A DNA stretch of 54,450 nt from Spirulina sp. SIO3F2 (GTDB lineage Bacteria; Cyanobacteriota; Cyanobacteriia; Cyanobacteriales; Spirulinaceae). The DNA lies in assembly GCA_010672165.1 (NCBI GenBank), contig JAAHHN010000017.1, positions 1-54,450 of the forward strand. Reading direction: 5' to 3'. The notes under the pieces are model-generated. The model worked only from the letters and a program-made list of their open reading frames with translations. It had not been told where the DNA came from and searched no databases. The position numbers and the translations under genes were made by a program. Positions 38,884 to 46,940 of this stretch are shown piece by piece. Each line of letters begins with the position of its first letter. Within the stretch, counting starts at the first letter, position 1.

Positions 38884-41582
38884 AGGGGTATCAGTACCTC
38901 GGTAAACACAACCAACGCCTCTGCCACTCGTCTATCAGCTTGCAAAGCTTCGCCTTGGTTGATGCGAGCTAGAAACCAGTTGTATGAACCTACTTCATCC
39001 TCCTGTAACCGTGTCAGTTTGTCTGTCAACGCTGCCGCATCCTGGCTGAGTCCAAAGCTATGGAGAATCTTTTTGAAACTAGTTACAAACGCCACTGCAT
39101 TGGAATCGTTAGCGGCAATAGCCTGGTTCACCGCCTGCATCAGATTGGGTAATTCAAGACGAGTGATAGCGTTAACTACCTGGGTTTTTTTTCTACCTTC
39201 AACGCATAGAAAACAACAAAATTGGTAGTACCACTGATGGTGAGCATGCAGAATGTTTTTATCTTCGGTAGTGCACTGGGGCCACAGGGCTGGGGCGAGG
39301 GTAGGGTGAAACTTTAGGTAGGGTGTAGAAAAACCAGAAAAGTGTTCAGCCTGTATAAGCCCAGTTGTTTCCAACTGTGTTCGGATTGGCAGCCAATCCG
39401 TTTCAGCAATATTGAGAATTCTCAGTACACTAGCCTCCATTGCTCCTCCCTCAAAAACCCCCAACCTCGGCAACCACCGCCTTACCCCATCATCCACGCG
39501 ATCCAACGACAACATCAACGACGCCACCAACGGATTCTGCTCCGCCCCCTCCAACAACAACTTCGCCAACCGCTGGCCCACCTCCGCAATCCGCCGCTCC
39601 TTCAACTGCCGCGCCAACAAACCAATCGAGAGCGGATGAAAATCCACCAGGCTAAAGAGCTTCACTAACGGCCCCCGCTGCGGCTGCGGAACCCTCGGCT
39701 CCGGCGGCAACTGCATCAACGCTTGAAAATACGCCAACGCATCATCTGGATATTGCTCAGTCCCCAGCCCCTGCAACTGCAAGCGCTGATGGTGCAAACT
39801 GCCCTCAATCGGATAGTCCGGATGCTTAAAATCTGGCTGGCGCGTGGTCAACAGCACCCGTGTCGCCCCCGTCTCCGACCAAACCTTTGCCGCATCCAAC
39901 AACGCCCGCTGTGGCTCAGTCTCCAGAGCTTCGAGGTTATCCAAAATCAGCAACACGGGGGCAGCGGTTGACAACGCCTGTATCACCGCTGCCGCATCCA
40001 CAAAACTCTGCTCCAGCACCGTGCTCAAAACACTCACCGCATAGCTCACCGGATCTTGCCCCTGATATTGACTGTAGTCCACCAAACAAACCCGCCCGAA
40101 CATGCCCGTCCGGTGCAGCCAGCGCCCTGCCTCCAGAGCCAAATAGGTCTTGCCCTGGCCGCCAAAGCCACTGATCGTCAGTCGCCGCGTCTTGTGGGCA
40201 AAGGCCCGCTCAATTAGCCATAGCTCCCGACTGCGCCCCCAAAACCCTGCTTCTTGCAACTCCGGCAGATTGCCCCATTGGGTTGCGGGTTCCGGCATCG
40301 TTGGGGTTGCTTTGGTCAGCAGCGGCGTATCTGCCCCCGCCTGATAGAGCGCAGGCAAAAACCAATCTTGAAGCCTCAGAGTGATTTCTTGGTGCTGACC
40401 CCGCACCCGTGTCCCCCGCTCTGGATGCAAATAGAGCTGCCGTCGGGCATTGTCGAGTGCTTCGCCCATGCCCTGACCCCGTGCCAAACCCCGATAGAAC
40501 TGGCCAAACAGCTCCCGCGTTGTGGCCACCAGCACCGAATGGGTCATGGCCAATACTGCCGGAATGCCGCTATGGGTCAACCGTGCTGCCACGCTACCCA
40601 TTACGCCACTTTCTGGCGTTTCATCTGTTGTATTCTCCTTATCTTCAGCCTTGTTTTCGGCCGTGCCAACCATCGCCGACTGACAAGCCGAGAGCACGAT
40701 TAAACCCACGTTTTGCTCATTCAGCATCGAAGCAAGTTTTTCGGCACTGATCAGCGCTCTCCCACCCTTGTCATCTTCAAACAAGAGATAACCCATATTT
40801 GCCGCTTCAGCAGGCGTGGAGCGGGTTAAGCTCAAACCGTCACTCGCTCTGGCTTCCTGGAACAAGCGGCCATCAGGGTCATACACGCCATGCCCGTCAA
40901 AGTGGATGATATCAATGGGGGGCTGACGGTCATCTTCAAGGCGATCCACTAGGGCACTCAAGGTTGCTGGACGTAAAAATTCAACTGCAACCTTGCCTTC
41001 ACCTTCTTTAGCCAGAGCATCCAGCACCGCTTGGGCATCACTGCGCGGATCAATAAAGCCAGCATCCTTGGGTCGACTAACCACAAACAAAATTCGTACC
41101 GCTGCTTTCGGCTCAAACTCAACGAGGTTAAACCCACCCGTAACGTTAAACTGTCGCCGGATTGAAATACGGGGATTGCTATGGAAGAGGAAATTGCCAT
41201 CGGGAATATGCAGTAACTCCCAAGGCAGCGCCAAAATATCGGGGTGACTCGCACCAATTGTGAAAACTCGTCCCGGTTGCTTTTGGGCATAAAACTGTCC
41301 GAAAGCGGCTTGGGCTGGAAATTGACCTAATGTGGCGGTAAACAGAGCAGTTCCCCATTCAGGTAGTTTTTTCTCGATACGTTCAGCCCGTTGATCATCC
41401 ACATCGGTGGTGTATGAAGCCGAATAAGTCTCCAGATACCAACGGATATCTTGTAAGTCTTGACTGGCGATCGGATTTTGGAAGCTCAGGGGTTTTGTGG
41501 TTCCCGTTCTGGATTGAACAATCACTTGCTGGGGATTGGGAAAATTAGATTTAGCTCTAAACTCATTCGCTAAACTCCTCAC
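38859..41582 (-). CDS. CHAT-domain protein with NB-ARC/NACHT-type ATPase (conflict-system sensor)
   Basis: 907 residues from a GTG. The CHAT caspase-like domain (about 110-400) has the catalytic His in IIHFDGHGVYDP and the Cys in LIVLSACQSAMVG, then SVAARLTHSGIPAVLAMTHSV and GEALDNARRQL. The STAND ATPase (about 440-700) has WGRSRELWLIERAF, Walker A FGGQGKTYLALE, Walker B VLLILDNLEAL and a sensor-like RVLLTTRQPDF. A helical region with the first TPR-like unit follows, ending abruptly at the frame break. It is probably a nucleotide-gated protease activated by ligand binding to TPRs, as in other prokaryotic CHAT-NACHT proteins. It overlaps the small membrane gene upstream by 20 bp. The N-terminal residues may be mis-framed (see findings). 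Confidence 0.85.
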   Translation of the reverse strand: MRSLANEFRAKSNFPNPQQVIVQSRTGTTKPLSFQNPIASQDLQDIRWYLETYSASYTTDVDDQRAERIEKKLPEWGTALFTATLGQFPAQAAFGQFYAQKQPGRVFTIGASHPDILALPWELLHIPDGNFLFHSNPRISIRRQFNVTGGFNLVEFEPKAAVRILFVVSRPKDAGFIDPRSDAQAVLDALAKEGEGKVAVEFLRPATLSALVDRLEDDRQPPIDIIHFDGHGVYDPDGRLFQEARASDGLSLTRSTPAEAANMGYLLFEDDKGGRALISAEKLASMLNEQNVGLIVLSACQSAMVGTAENKAEDKENTTDETPESGVMGSVAARLTHSGIPAVLAMTHSVLVATTRELFGQFYRGLARGQGMGEALDNARRQLYLHPERGTRVRGQHQEITLRLQDWFLPALYQAGADTPLLTKATPTMPEPATQWGNLPELQEAGFWGRSRELWLIERAFAHKTRRLTISGFGGQGKTYLALEAGRWLHRTGMFGRVCLVDYSQYQGQDPVSYAVSVLSTVLEQSFVDAAAVIQALSTAAPVLLILDNLEALETEPQRALLDAAKVWSETGATRVLLTTRQPDFKHPDYPIEGSLHHQRLQLQGLGTEQYPDDALAYFQALMQLPPEPRVPQPQRGPLVKLFSLVDFHPLSIGLLARQLKERRIAEVGQRLAKLLLEGAEQNPLVASLMLSLDRVDDGVRRWLPRLGVFEGGAMEASVLRILNIAETDWLPIRTQLETTGLIQAEHFSGFSTPYLKFHPTLAPALWPQCTTEDKNILHAHHQWYYQFCCFLCVEGRKKTQVVNAITRLELPNLMQAVNQAIAANDSNAVAFVTSFKKILHSFGLSQDAAALTDKLTRLQEDEVGSYNWFLARINQGEALQADRRVAEALVVFTEVLIPLAIIDAKR

Positions 41583-41979
41583 AAAACGTCTTCAACCCCA
41601 GATGAATCACAATCACCGCCACCGCCACCAACACCGTATCCAGCAACGCGCCCGAGAAGCCCATTGCCACCAAAATCGGCCCAAAACTCTTCACCACATC
41701 CCCACTGGCCAAATCTTGCCACTGTTGCCACTGGGCACTCAACACACCCCCCTCTTCGCAAATATCCGCCTTCGCCGCCCGCCGAAACTTCCGCAAGAAG
41801 CCCCGCGCTGACTCGCCTGTCACCCGCTGAATTTCCGCCACCTGCTTGGCTAACGGTGCATCCGGCTCATCCAAACTTCGCTGCACCGCCATCGGAGCCA
41901 CCTTCCCCAACGCGGCGATTTCTTGATCAATCCGACTCGCTAGAGCTTCGACTGTAACAGGATCAAATGGAGTTGCCAT
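41563..41979 (-). CDS. Small CHAT-associated protein with C-terminal hydrophobic helix
   Basis: 138 residues. A soluble helical N-terminal part (1-95) includes QVAEIQRVTGESARGFLRKFRRAAKAD. It is followed by two adjacent hydrophobic stretches (about 100-130, SFGPILVAMGFSGALLDT and VLVAVAVIVIHLGL) and a short acidic tail. No named family is recognised. The gene overlaps the CHAT gene by 20 bp, and its TGA stop overlaps an ATG (ATGA), so the two are translationally coupled. A natural hypothesis is a membrane effector or substrate released or cleaved by the CHAT protease. This is inference from layout only. Confidence 0.65.
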   Translation of the reverse strand: MATPFDPVTVEALASRIDQEIAALGKVAPMAVQRSLDEPDAPLAKQVAEIQRVTGESARGFLRKFRRAAKADICEEGGVLSAQWQQWQDLASGDVVKSFGPILVAMGFSGALLDTVLVAVAVIVIHLGLKTFCEEFSE

Positions 41980-42169
41980 AACGCTGCAAGAACCAATGTT
42001 TTTCTCAAACCTAACCGATGTTTTCAGAGGTTGGGAGAATTTTCCTGAAGGCTTTACAGTTTTTCGCCAATAGCAACTCGTTGCAAAACCATTGGGAAAA
42101 ACTGTCGTCTAAAATATCAACATCTCCCGATTCATAAGCCTCAACTGAACTATCAAGGGTAATAACCTA

Positions 42170-42421
42170 ATGACCCCAACCCTCAACCTAAATGGCCTCA
42201 CCCCAACTCAAATCCAACAACTCCAAACCCTCGCTGACCAATTCCGCACCATCAACAAACAGAACATACAAACGAGTCAAACTGTCCAGAACGGCAAAGA
42301 ACTCCTTACCTACTGGCAACACATGGGAGTTATCAACAGCTTGCCCAAGACTATAGATAGTCAACAATACGCACGCCAACTCCGAGACCAAGCCCAAAAT
42401 CGTAAGATTACCCAGTTTTAA
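42170..42421 (+). CDS. Antitoxin of a PIN-domain toxin-antitoxin pair
   Basis: 83 residues. It is a polar, Gln/Asn/Thr-rich small protein (LTPTQIQQLQTLADQFRTIN..., then QQYARQLRDQAQNRKITQF) with helices and no clear DNA-binding motif. The stop codon TAA overlaps the ATG of the PIN gene by one base (TAATG), the usual antitoxin-first layout. The function is inferred from this context. Confidence 0.7.
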   Translation: MTPTLNLNGLTPTQIQQLQTLADQFRTINKQNIQTSQTVQNGKELLTYWQHMGVINSLPKTIDSQQYARQLRDQAQNRKITQF

Positions 42422-42804
42422 TGATGTATTTACTGGATACAGACATTCTTATTGATGTGCTGCGGGGTCATGAACCTGCACTCGACTGGTTTGTAACCCT
42501 TGACCCCTTACCGCACTTAACTGGTTTTGTGGTGATGGAACTGCTCCAAGGTGCTCAAAACAAGGTTAAAGTCCGCCAAGTTGAACAACTGGGGGCTCCG
42601 CTGCCCATGATTTGGCCAACCCCAGAACAATGCAATAATGCCCTGGTTGTATTTAGCACCCATCACCTTACGAATTCTCTTGGTTTAATCGATGCTCTGA
42701 TTGCGGCTTGTGCTATTGGCAATAACGCTACGCTTTGTACCTTCAACGTTAAACATTACAAAGCGATCGCTGGACTCAGAACACTGCAACCCTATTCACG
42801 CTGA
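42421..42804 (+). CDS. VapC-type PIN-domain ribonuclease toxin
   Basis: 127 residues. PIN-domain acidic residues lie in YLLDTDILIDVLRG (first Asp pair), VVMELLQGAQNK (Glu) and NSLGLIDALIAACAI (Asp), with a last acidic-site region around LCTFNVKHYKAI. These proteins are Mg2+-dependent RNases, often cutting tRNA or rRNA. Two ATG codons in tandem are possible starts (42421 and 42424). It is coupled to the antitoxin by a one-base overlap. Confidence 0.88.
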   Translation: MMYLLDTDILIDVLRGHEPALDWFVTLDPLPHLTGFVVMELLQGAQNKVKVRQVEQLGAPLPMIWPTPEQCNNALVVFSTHHLTNSLGLIDALIAACAIGNNATLCTFNVKHYKAIAGLRTLQPYSR

Positions 42805-42940
42805 TTTAGCCCTATTGGCATCAAATGACCCACTCCAGAAATGTAGCATTTCTAACAAGCGGACTAGCATCTTGCCGTTGTCTTAGAATAAGTGTAGTTC
42901 TGTAGATCTCTGGCTTAAGAACACAGTTCTCACTCCACTC

Positions 42941-43636
42941 ATGACCCCTGCGATCGCCCCCCATAACCTCGAACTCTATGAAGTTGAAGCCCAATTCGAG
43001 CTTCAGCAGTCCATCGATCCCGCCTTTTTTCCAGAATGGCAAGGCATCGATGTAGAGCTAGATGAACGGGACTGCTACTGGCTCGACAAAGCCAAAACCA
43101 ACTTTCTGAGCCTGATTAAATACCGACTCCACGAAGAAGTTGTCAAACTATCAATTCTGTCGCCCCTTCTAACTGTGTCAGGTTTAGGTTCCGCCCCCTT
43201 TGTTCCCAAAGCCGAAAAACAAGTAGAAATTGCCTTTCCTGCCCAAGATTCAGAGGCTGAAGATGAGGTGATTCGGGGTCGGATTGACTTATTGGTTCTC
43301 TACAAAAATCTGTGGGTCGTGACCATTGAAACCAAACCCCAACAATCCGATGTCCTAGAAGCCCTACCCCAAGCCTTGACTTATATGATGACGAGTCCAG
43401 AGCAAAGTGCGCCCCTGTTTGGCTTACTCACCAACGGTCGGCATTTTATGTTTGTAAAGTTGCTCAAAACCCCTCAGCAGCTTCCAGTCTATGGGCTTTC
43501 GGAGCTGTTTACTCTGTTTCGGCAGGACAATGAACTGTACCAGGTCGCAACCATCTTGCAGCATCTGGGTCAGTTGGTGGTTGCGCGTCACAAGGTTGTC
43601 CCGCTGGTTTCCCAAGCGAAGAATATCACGCAATAA
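42941..43636 (+). CDS. Orphan HSDR_N-like (type I restriction R-subunit N-terminal) nuclease-fold protein
   Basis: 231 residues. The PD-(D/E)XK core is visible: RGRIDLLVLYKNLWVVTIETKP gives the Asp and the Glu-x-Lys pair, preceded by VEIAFPAQDSEAEDEVI and followed by QALTYMM and LFGLLTNGRHFMFVKL. This is the pattern of the N-terminal nuclease domain of type I restriction R subunits. No helicase, methylase or specificity gene is nearby, so it is a stand-alone protein of unknown role, frequent in cyanobacteria. It overlaps the convergent UbiA gene by 11 bp. Confidence 0.8.
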   Translation: MTPAIAPHNLELYEVEAQFELQQSIDPAFFPEWQGIDVELDERDCYWLDKAKTNFLSLIKYRLHEEVVKLSILSPLLTVSGLGSAPFVPKAEKQVEIAFPAQDSEAEDEVIRGRIDLLVLYKNLWVVTIETKPQQSDVLEALPQALTYMMTSPEQSAPLFGLLTNGRHFMFVKLLKTPQQLPVYGLSELFTLFRQDNELYQVATILQHLGQLVVARHKVVPLVSQAKNITQ

Positions 43637-44588
43637 TGCCCCGGCCGTGAAGCCAGAAAATCATAAACACCAACAGCACCCACAACACAATCGTGACTTG
43701 AATAGGGCGATCGCGTAGCAAAACCGTTTCCGGACGTTCTGTTTGCTGCTCACTGAATTCAGAATTCTGAGCTAACTTACCCTGCTGATCACTCAGCAGT
43801 TGATAACGGAAAATGCCATAGAGCACAAATGGTAGCGTCAGCAACATCCACGGACTGTCCGCCCCCCCAACGACTGGCCCCGCACTCCAAAGGGTGTAAC
43901 TGATCAGTGCTCCAGAAGTAGCGCTGCTCTCCATACGGGTTAGAACCGGGAGGGAATAAAACTCCAGCACCTTGCGGGTTTTGCCAATACCCGCCTGCGC
44001 CCAAATTAGCTCGGCTTTGCGCTTTTCGATCGCCAAAAACAGCGCCAGCATCGCCGCACAGATCAAAAACCACGGAGAAAGGGGTAGGCCATTGGCCGCA
44101 ATCCCCGCCACCGCCCGGAGCACAAACCCCATCGAGATGGCGATGATATCCATAATCGGTTCGCGCTTGAGCCGGAAGTTGTAGGCCACTTGCAAAATGG
44201 CATAGGTGACGAGCGTAATTCCTAGCTCGGGGGCACGCAGCCAACCGAGGCTCAATGTACCTAAACTCAAAATAATTGCCATCCCAATGGCCACCGGAAT
44301 ACTCACCTGCCCTGAGGCGATCGGCCGCTTGCATTTGACCGGGTGGCGGCGATCGGATTCCACATCCACAATGTCATTGAGCAAATAGAAGCTGCTGGAA
44401 ATGCCACAAAAGAGCATGAAAGCTAGCAAACTTCCTAGCAGAGTTTGCACATTAAGGCTAAAGGCAAACAATGGAGCAGCCGAAACCACAATATTTTTTG
44501 TCCATTGGTGGGGCCGCAGGGCAACCAGATAGGGCCAACGGTGGCGCGATCGCAATTGTGATTCAGCAGAAGGAGATTGTGGTTGCAT
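43626..44588 (-). CDS. UbiA-family prenyltransferase, decaprenyl-phosphate phosphoribosyltransferase-like
   Basis: 320 residues from ATG 44588. The frame extends to 44633, but the extra 15 residues are not family-like. Eight or nine hydrophobic helices are visible. The two Asp-rich motifs of the UbiA superfamily appear as LLNDIVDVESDRRHPVKCKRPIASG and, in variant form, around YNFRLKREPIMDIIAISMG. RPHQWTKNIVV near the start is the signature of the DPPR synthase (UbiA/Rv3806c-like) branch, which attaches phosphoribose to polyprenyl phosphate. The product in cyanobacteria is not established by sequence. Confidence 0.85.
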   Translation of the reverse strand: MQPQSPSAESQLRSRHRWPYLVALRPHQWTKNIVVSAAPLFAFSLNVQTLLGSLLAFMLFCGISSSFYLLNDIVDVESDRRHPVKCKRPIASGQVSIPVAIGMAIILSLGTLSLGWLRAPELGITLVTYAILQVAYNFRLKREPIMDIIAISMGFVLRAVAGIAANGLPLSPWFLICAAMLALFLAIEKRKAELIWAQAGIGKTRKVLEFYSLPVLTRMESSATSGALISYTLWSAGPVVGGADSPWMLLTLPFVLYGIFRYQLLSDQQGKLAQNSEFSEQQTERPETVLLRDRPIQVTIVLWVLLVFMIFWLHGRGIIA

Positions 44589-44971
44589 GAATAACCCTGA
44601 GGGCGGATGTTGGGCTGGGCAGTGGCAGATCAAACAGTCTCAGAATATCTCTCAACGATCATCATCCGAGGCGAGCAGGGTGTTTTACTTGGTTGATCTT
44701 CCGCATAAATCCATAGCGCGGGCATTTTGCCTGTTGTTGACAAATATCATTCCCGATACATTTTTTCTGGGCATACTCTAAATCCAATGTTGGATTGAAC
44801 CATTCCTAAAACCTTAAATATGAACTTCGCACAAAATCGATCGAGGTAGAGTTCATGTACTGTATGCGCTTTAGGGATTTTGCTCAAATCATGCACCCAT
44901 GCTCCGCGCTTGATAAGATGAGTCATGAGTGTCTCCACCCAACCGACCTCACCACCGCAGGAGCGTAGCGC
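44589..44971. other. Intergenic region upstream of ycf66
   Basis: Divergent promoters for the UbiA-family gene and ycf66 should be here. A 63-codon minus-strand frame (44747-44938) has no family resemblance and no ribosome-binding site, and I do not call it. Confidence 0.4.
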
Positions 44972-46027
44972 ATGATCATCAATCTAATTGGAGTCGTTAA
45001 TGTTGGCTGGAATTCAGCGAGTATTCTTGGTGTGTCCCTCGCTGTTGCTGGAGCGGGGTTGTACTTTCTGCGCTCTGTGCGACCGGAACTCTCCCGCGAC
45101 TACGATATCTTCTTTGCTGCAGTGGGTTTAGCCTGCGGTGGGATTTTGCTTTTCAATGGTTGGCGGCTCGACCCCATCTTGCAGTTTGGTCAGTTTTTGC
45201 TGGCGCTCTCGACCTTCTTTTTTGCCTTTGAAACCTTGCGCCTGCGAGGTCTAGCTACAGAGCAAGCCAAGCGCAGTACCCCCATTGTGGATGACGATCG
45301 CCCGGTTAGTCGGTCTTACCGTGCCTACCAAGAGTCTGACTACGATGAACTCGAACCCGCTTATCGAGAGCCGGACTATCCACCCCGCAAGCGTCTACGG
45401 GCTAGCGATGATGTTTATGATGAGCCTGCACCGCCGCCGAGACGATCGCGCCGTGCTGCTCCACCCAGTCGGGAGCCCGGTGCAAACGTCTATCGAGATC
45501 TAGAAACCCGCTCACGCTCACGACGAGATGAGCGTGATGACCGTGATAGTCGCCGCCCAGAACGGTCTGAGCAGTTTTCGAGGCGCGATCGCTACCCTGA
45601 GGATCGGTATTCAGAACCCGAGCGCTATTCTGAGCAATACGACGAATGGGGCGAAGCCTGGACAGAGGACTATGAATCCGACACCCGTGCCTCGCGGCGT
45701 TCTCGTCCGTCTGAAGAACGGCGACCTGCACCTGAAGGGCGGGAGCGTCGTTCCGAAAACCCTCGTCGCCCCTCAAGTACGGCTGTTTATGACGATGAAG
45801 AACCAGCTCCCTATGTCGATTATGTAGATTATGAGCCGGATGGTGAGGAATTTGCCGATGAGCGCGATCGCTATCGGTCTTCTGCCACGGATGAGTCAGA
45901 CTTCGCTGCTCAAGACGAGGATGACAGCCGCTACGACGATCCAGTCAGTGATACCGAAGATGAGAGACCATCTTCCCGTCGCCGTCGGGATGCCTATGAT
46001 GACTACGATGATGACTATGACTATTAG
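44972..46027 (+). CDS. ycf66: Ycf66 family protein with long charged tail
   Basis: 351 residues. The N-terminal about 95 residues form the Ycf66 domain with three hydrophobic helices (VNVGWNSASILGVSLAVAGAGL, YDIFFAAVGLACGGILLFNGWRLDP and FGQFLLALSTFFFAFETLRLRG). The remaining 250 residues are an Arg/Asp/Glu/Tyr/Ser-rich, probably disordered tail ending in DDYDDDYDY. Ycf66 is conserved in cyanobacteria and some plastids, and its exact role is unknown. The stop codon TAG is supplied by a MITE-like terminal repeat, so the present C-terminus may be set by the insertion. Confidence 0.85.
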   Translation: MIINLIGVVNVGWNSASILGVSLAVAGAGLYFLRSVRPELSRDYDIFFAAVGLACGGILLFNGWRLDPILQFGQFLLALSTFFFAFETLRLRGLATEQAKRSTPIVDDDRPVSRSYRAYQESDYDELEPAYREPDYPPRKRLRASDDVYDEPAPPPRRSRRAAPPSREPGANVYRDLETRSRSRRDERDDRDSRRPERSEQFSRRDRYPEDRYSEPERYSEQYDEWGEAWTEDYESDTRASRRSRPSEERRPAPEGRERRSENPRRPSSTAVYDDEEPAPYVDYVDYEPDGEEFADERDRYRSSATDESDFAAQDEDDSRYDDPVSDTEDERPSSRRRRDAYDDYDDDYDY

Positions 46028-46154
46028 GGCGCGTTGTTAGTTAACACCAGAAGTCTTACGGGACGAGGGATAGAGCGCCCGATTCGAAAAGCAGAAAAGG
46101 GGCTGTGAGTCAGTCATAACAGGAGTTTAAAATCTAACTGACGGCAGTCCCTAG
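46024..46154 (-). mobile_element. MITE-like element, copy 3 (131 bp, inverted)
   Basis: On the plus strand it starts TTAGGGCGCGTTGTTAGTTA and ends ATCTAACTGACGGCAGTCCC then TAG. Read on the minus strand it aligns along its length with copy 2, including AGGAGTTTAAAATCT, the GGGCGCTCTATCCC block and the AGACTTCTGGTGTTAAC block. Bases 2-4 are the ycf66 stop codon. Confidence 0.76.
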
Positions 46155-46399
46155 TCCGTCAAGCTTTGCTTAACCTGCAATCCAATCCATTGCGAACTGC
46201 AAACTTCCAAACAAAAAATGCTGGATTAGTGGCCGAAACCCAACCCACCCCGGTCAGCGCTATGCTTGACCACCCCTCCCAAGAGGGGATATTTTGTGTT
46301 GAAATCTCCTCCTGGGAAGAGTACCCGCAGGGGGAGGTGGGTCGAGTCACTGCGCAAAAAGGGAAAAGTTTCTTCCTTTTTTTCGCTCGCTGTTGGCAG
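46155..46399. other. Intergenic region with dispersed repeats before the TolB-like gene
   Basis: Contains repeat R2 copy B and several G/C-run hairpins (for example CCCGCAGGGGGAGG). An open frame from 46166 runs through these repeats into the TolB-like gene, but its N-terminal 78 residues are repeat translation, not protein. Confidence 0.5.
46242..46287 (-). repeat. Dispersed repeat R2, copy B
   Basis: Reverse complement of the 37528 repeat: shared cores GTGGTC..GCATAGCG.TGAC and CGGGGTGGGTT. About six mismatches over 46 bp. Confidence 0.6.
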
Positions 46400-46924
46400 A
46401 TGCAGGCGCTGCGAACCGCATTAGCTCTGGTGAGTCTCCTCCTACTTTGGGGCTGCAATCGCGGCCCCACTGCCATTCAAACTGCTGAGCTCAATAGTCG
46501 CTTCACCGAAGACCAGCCCGCAATTAGTGGTGATGGTGAGGTGGTGGCGTTTATTACCAATCGCAACGGTTCTGCTCAATTGGCGGTTTATGACCTGGAG
46601 CGTAAGCAATTCCTTGATGTCTCTGCGATTAATGCTTCAGGGAATCTGATTGCGACTCCAAGCCTGAGTCGAACCGGCCGCTATATTGTCTATATGGTTA
46701 ATGACCAAGGCCGCCCGGCGATCGCCCTCTATGACCAAGCGATCGAGCAGGTGGAAATTGTGTCTCGGCAATATCGTAGCTGGGTACGCAATCCCCAAAT
46801 TAGCCCTGATGGCCGCTACATTACTTTTGAAACGGCGCGTCGGGGTCAATGGGATGTGGAAATCCTCGATCGCGGCCCGAACGTTGAGCCAGATTTAGCC
46901 GATGGCACGGTGATTGATCCATAA
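46400..46924 (+). CDS. TolB-like beta-propeller lipoprotein
   Basis: 174 residues from ATG 46400, chosen because it gives a lipoprotein signal (MQALRTALALVSLLLLWGC, Cys at the lipobox). Three PD40/WD40-like blades follow: DQPAISGDGEVVAFITNRNG, TPSLSRTGRYIVYMVNDQG and NPQISPDGRYITFETARRG. That is about half of a TolB propeller, so it may be a short version or need a partner. It converges on the exbD gene 16 bp away. Together with ExbB/ExbD it is reminiscent of a Tol-Pal/Ton energised envelope module. Confidence 0.78.
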   Translation: MQALRTALALVSLLLLWGCNRGPTAIQTAELNSRFTEDQPAISGDGEVVAFITNRNGSAQLAVYDLERKQFLDVSAINASGNLIATPSLSRTGRYIVYMVNDQGRPAIALYDQAIEQVEIVSRQYRSWVRNPQISPDGRYITFETARRGQWDVEILDRGPNVEPDLADGTVIDP

Positions 46925-46940
46925 GGCCTTGAGTGGTCTC

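Noticed and set aside
38823-38900. Programmed -1 ribosomal frameshift in the CHAT gene
   Set aside because: No canonical X XXY YYZ slippery heptamer followed by a stem is visible at the break, so a deletion or assembly error is more likely.
39400-39720. Plus-strand frames rich in Pro, Thr and Arg opposite the CHAT gene
   Set aside because: They are antisense to well-supported NB-ARC sequence and result from the strand's C-richness.
44747-44938. 63-codon minus-strand frame between the UbiA gene and ycf66
   Set aside because: No family resemblance, no ribosome-binding site, and it lies where divergent promoters should be.
46166-46399. N-terminal extension of the TolB-like gene
   Set aside because: It translates dispersed repeats. 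The internal ATG at 46400 gives a proper lipoprotein signal.
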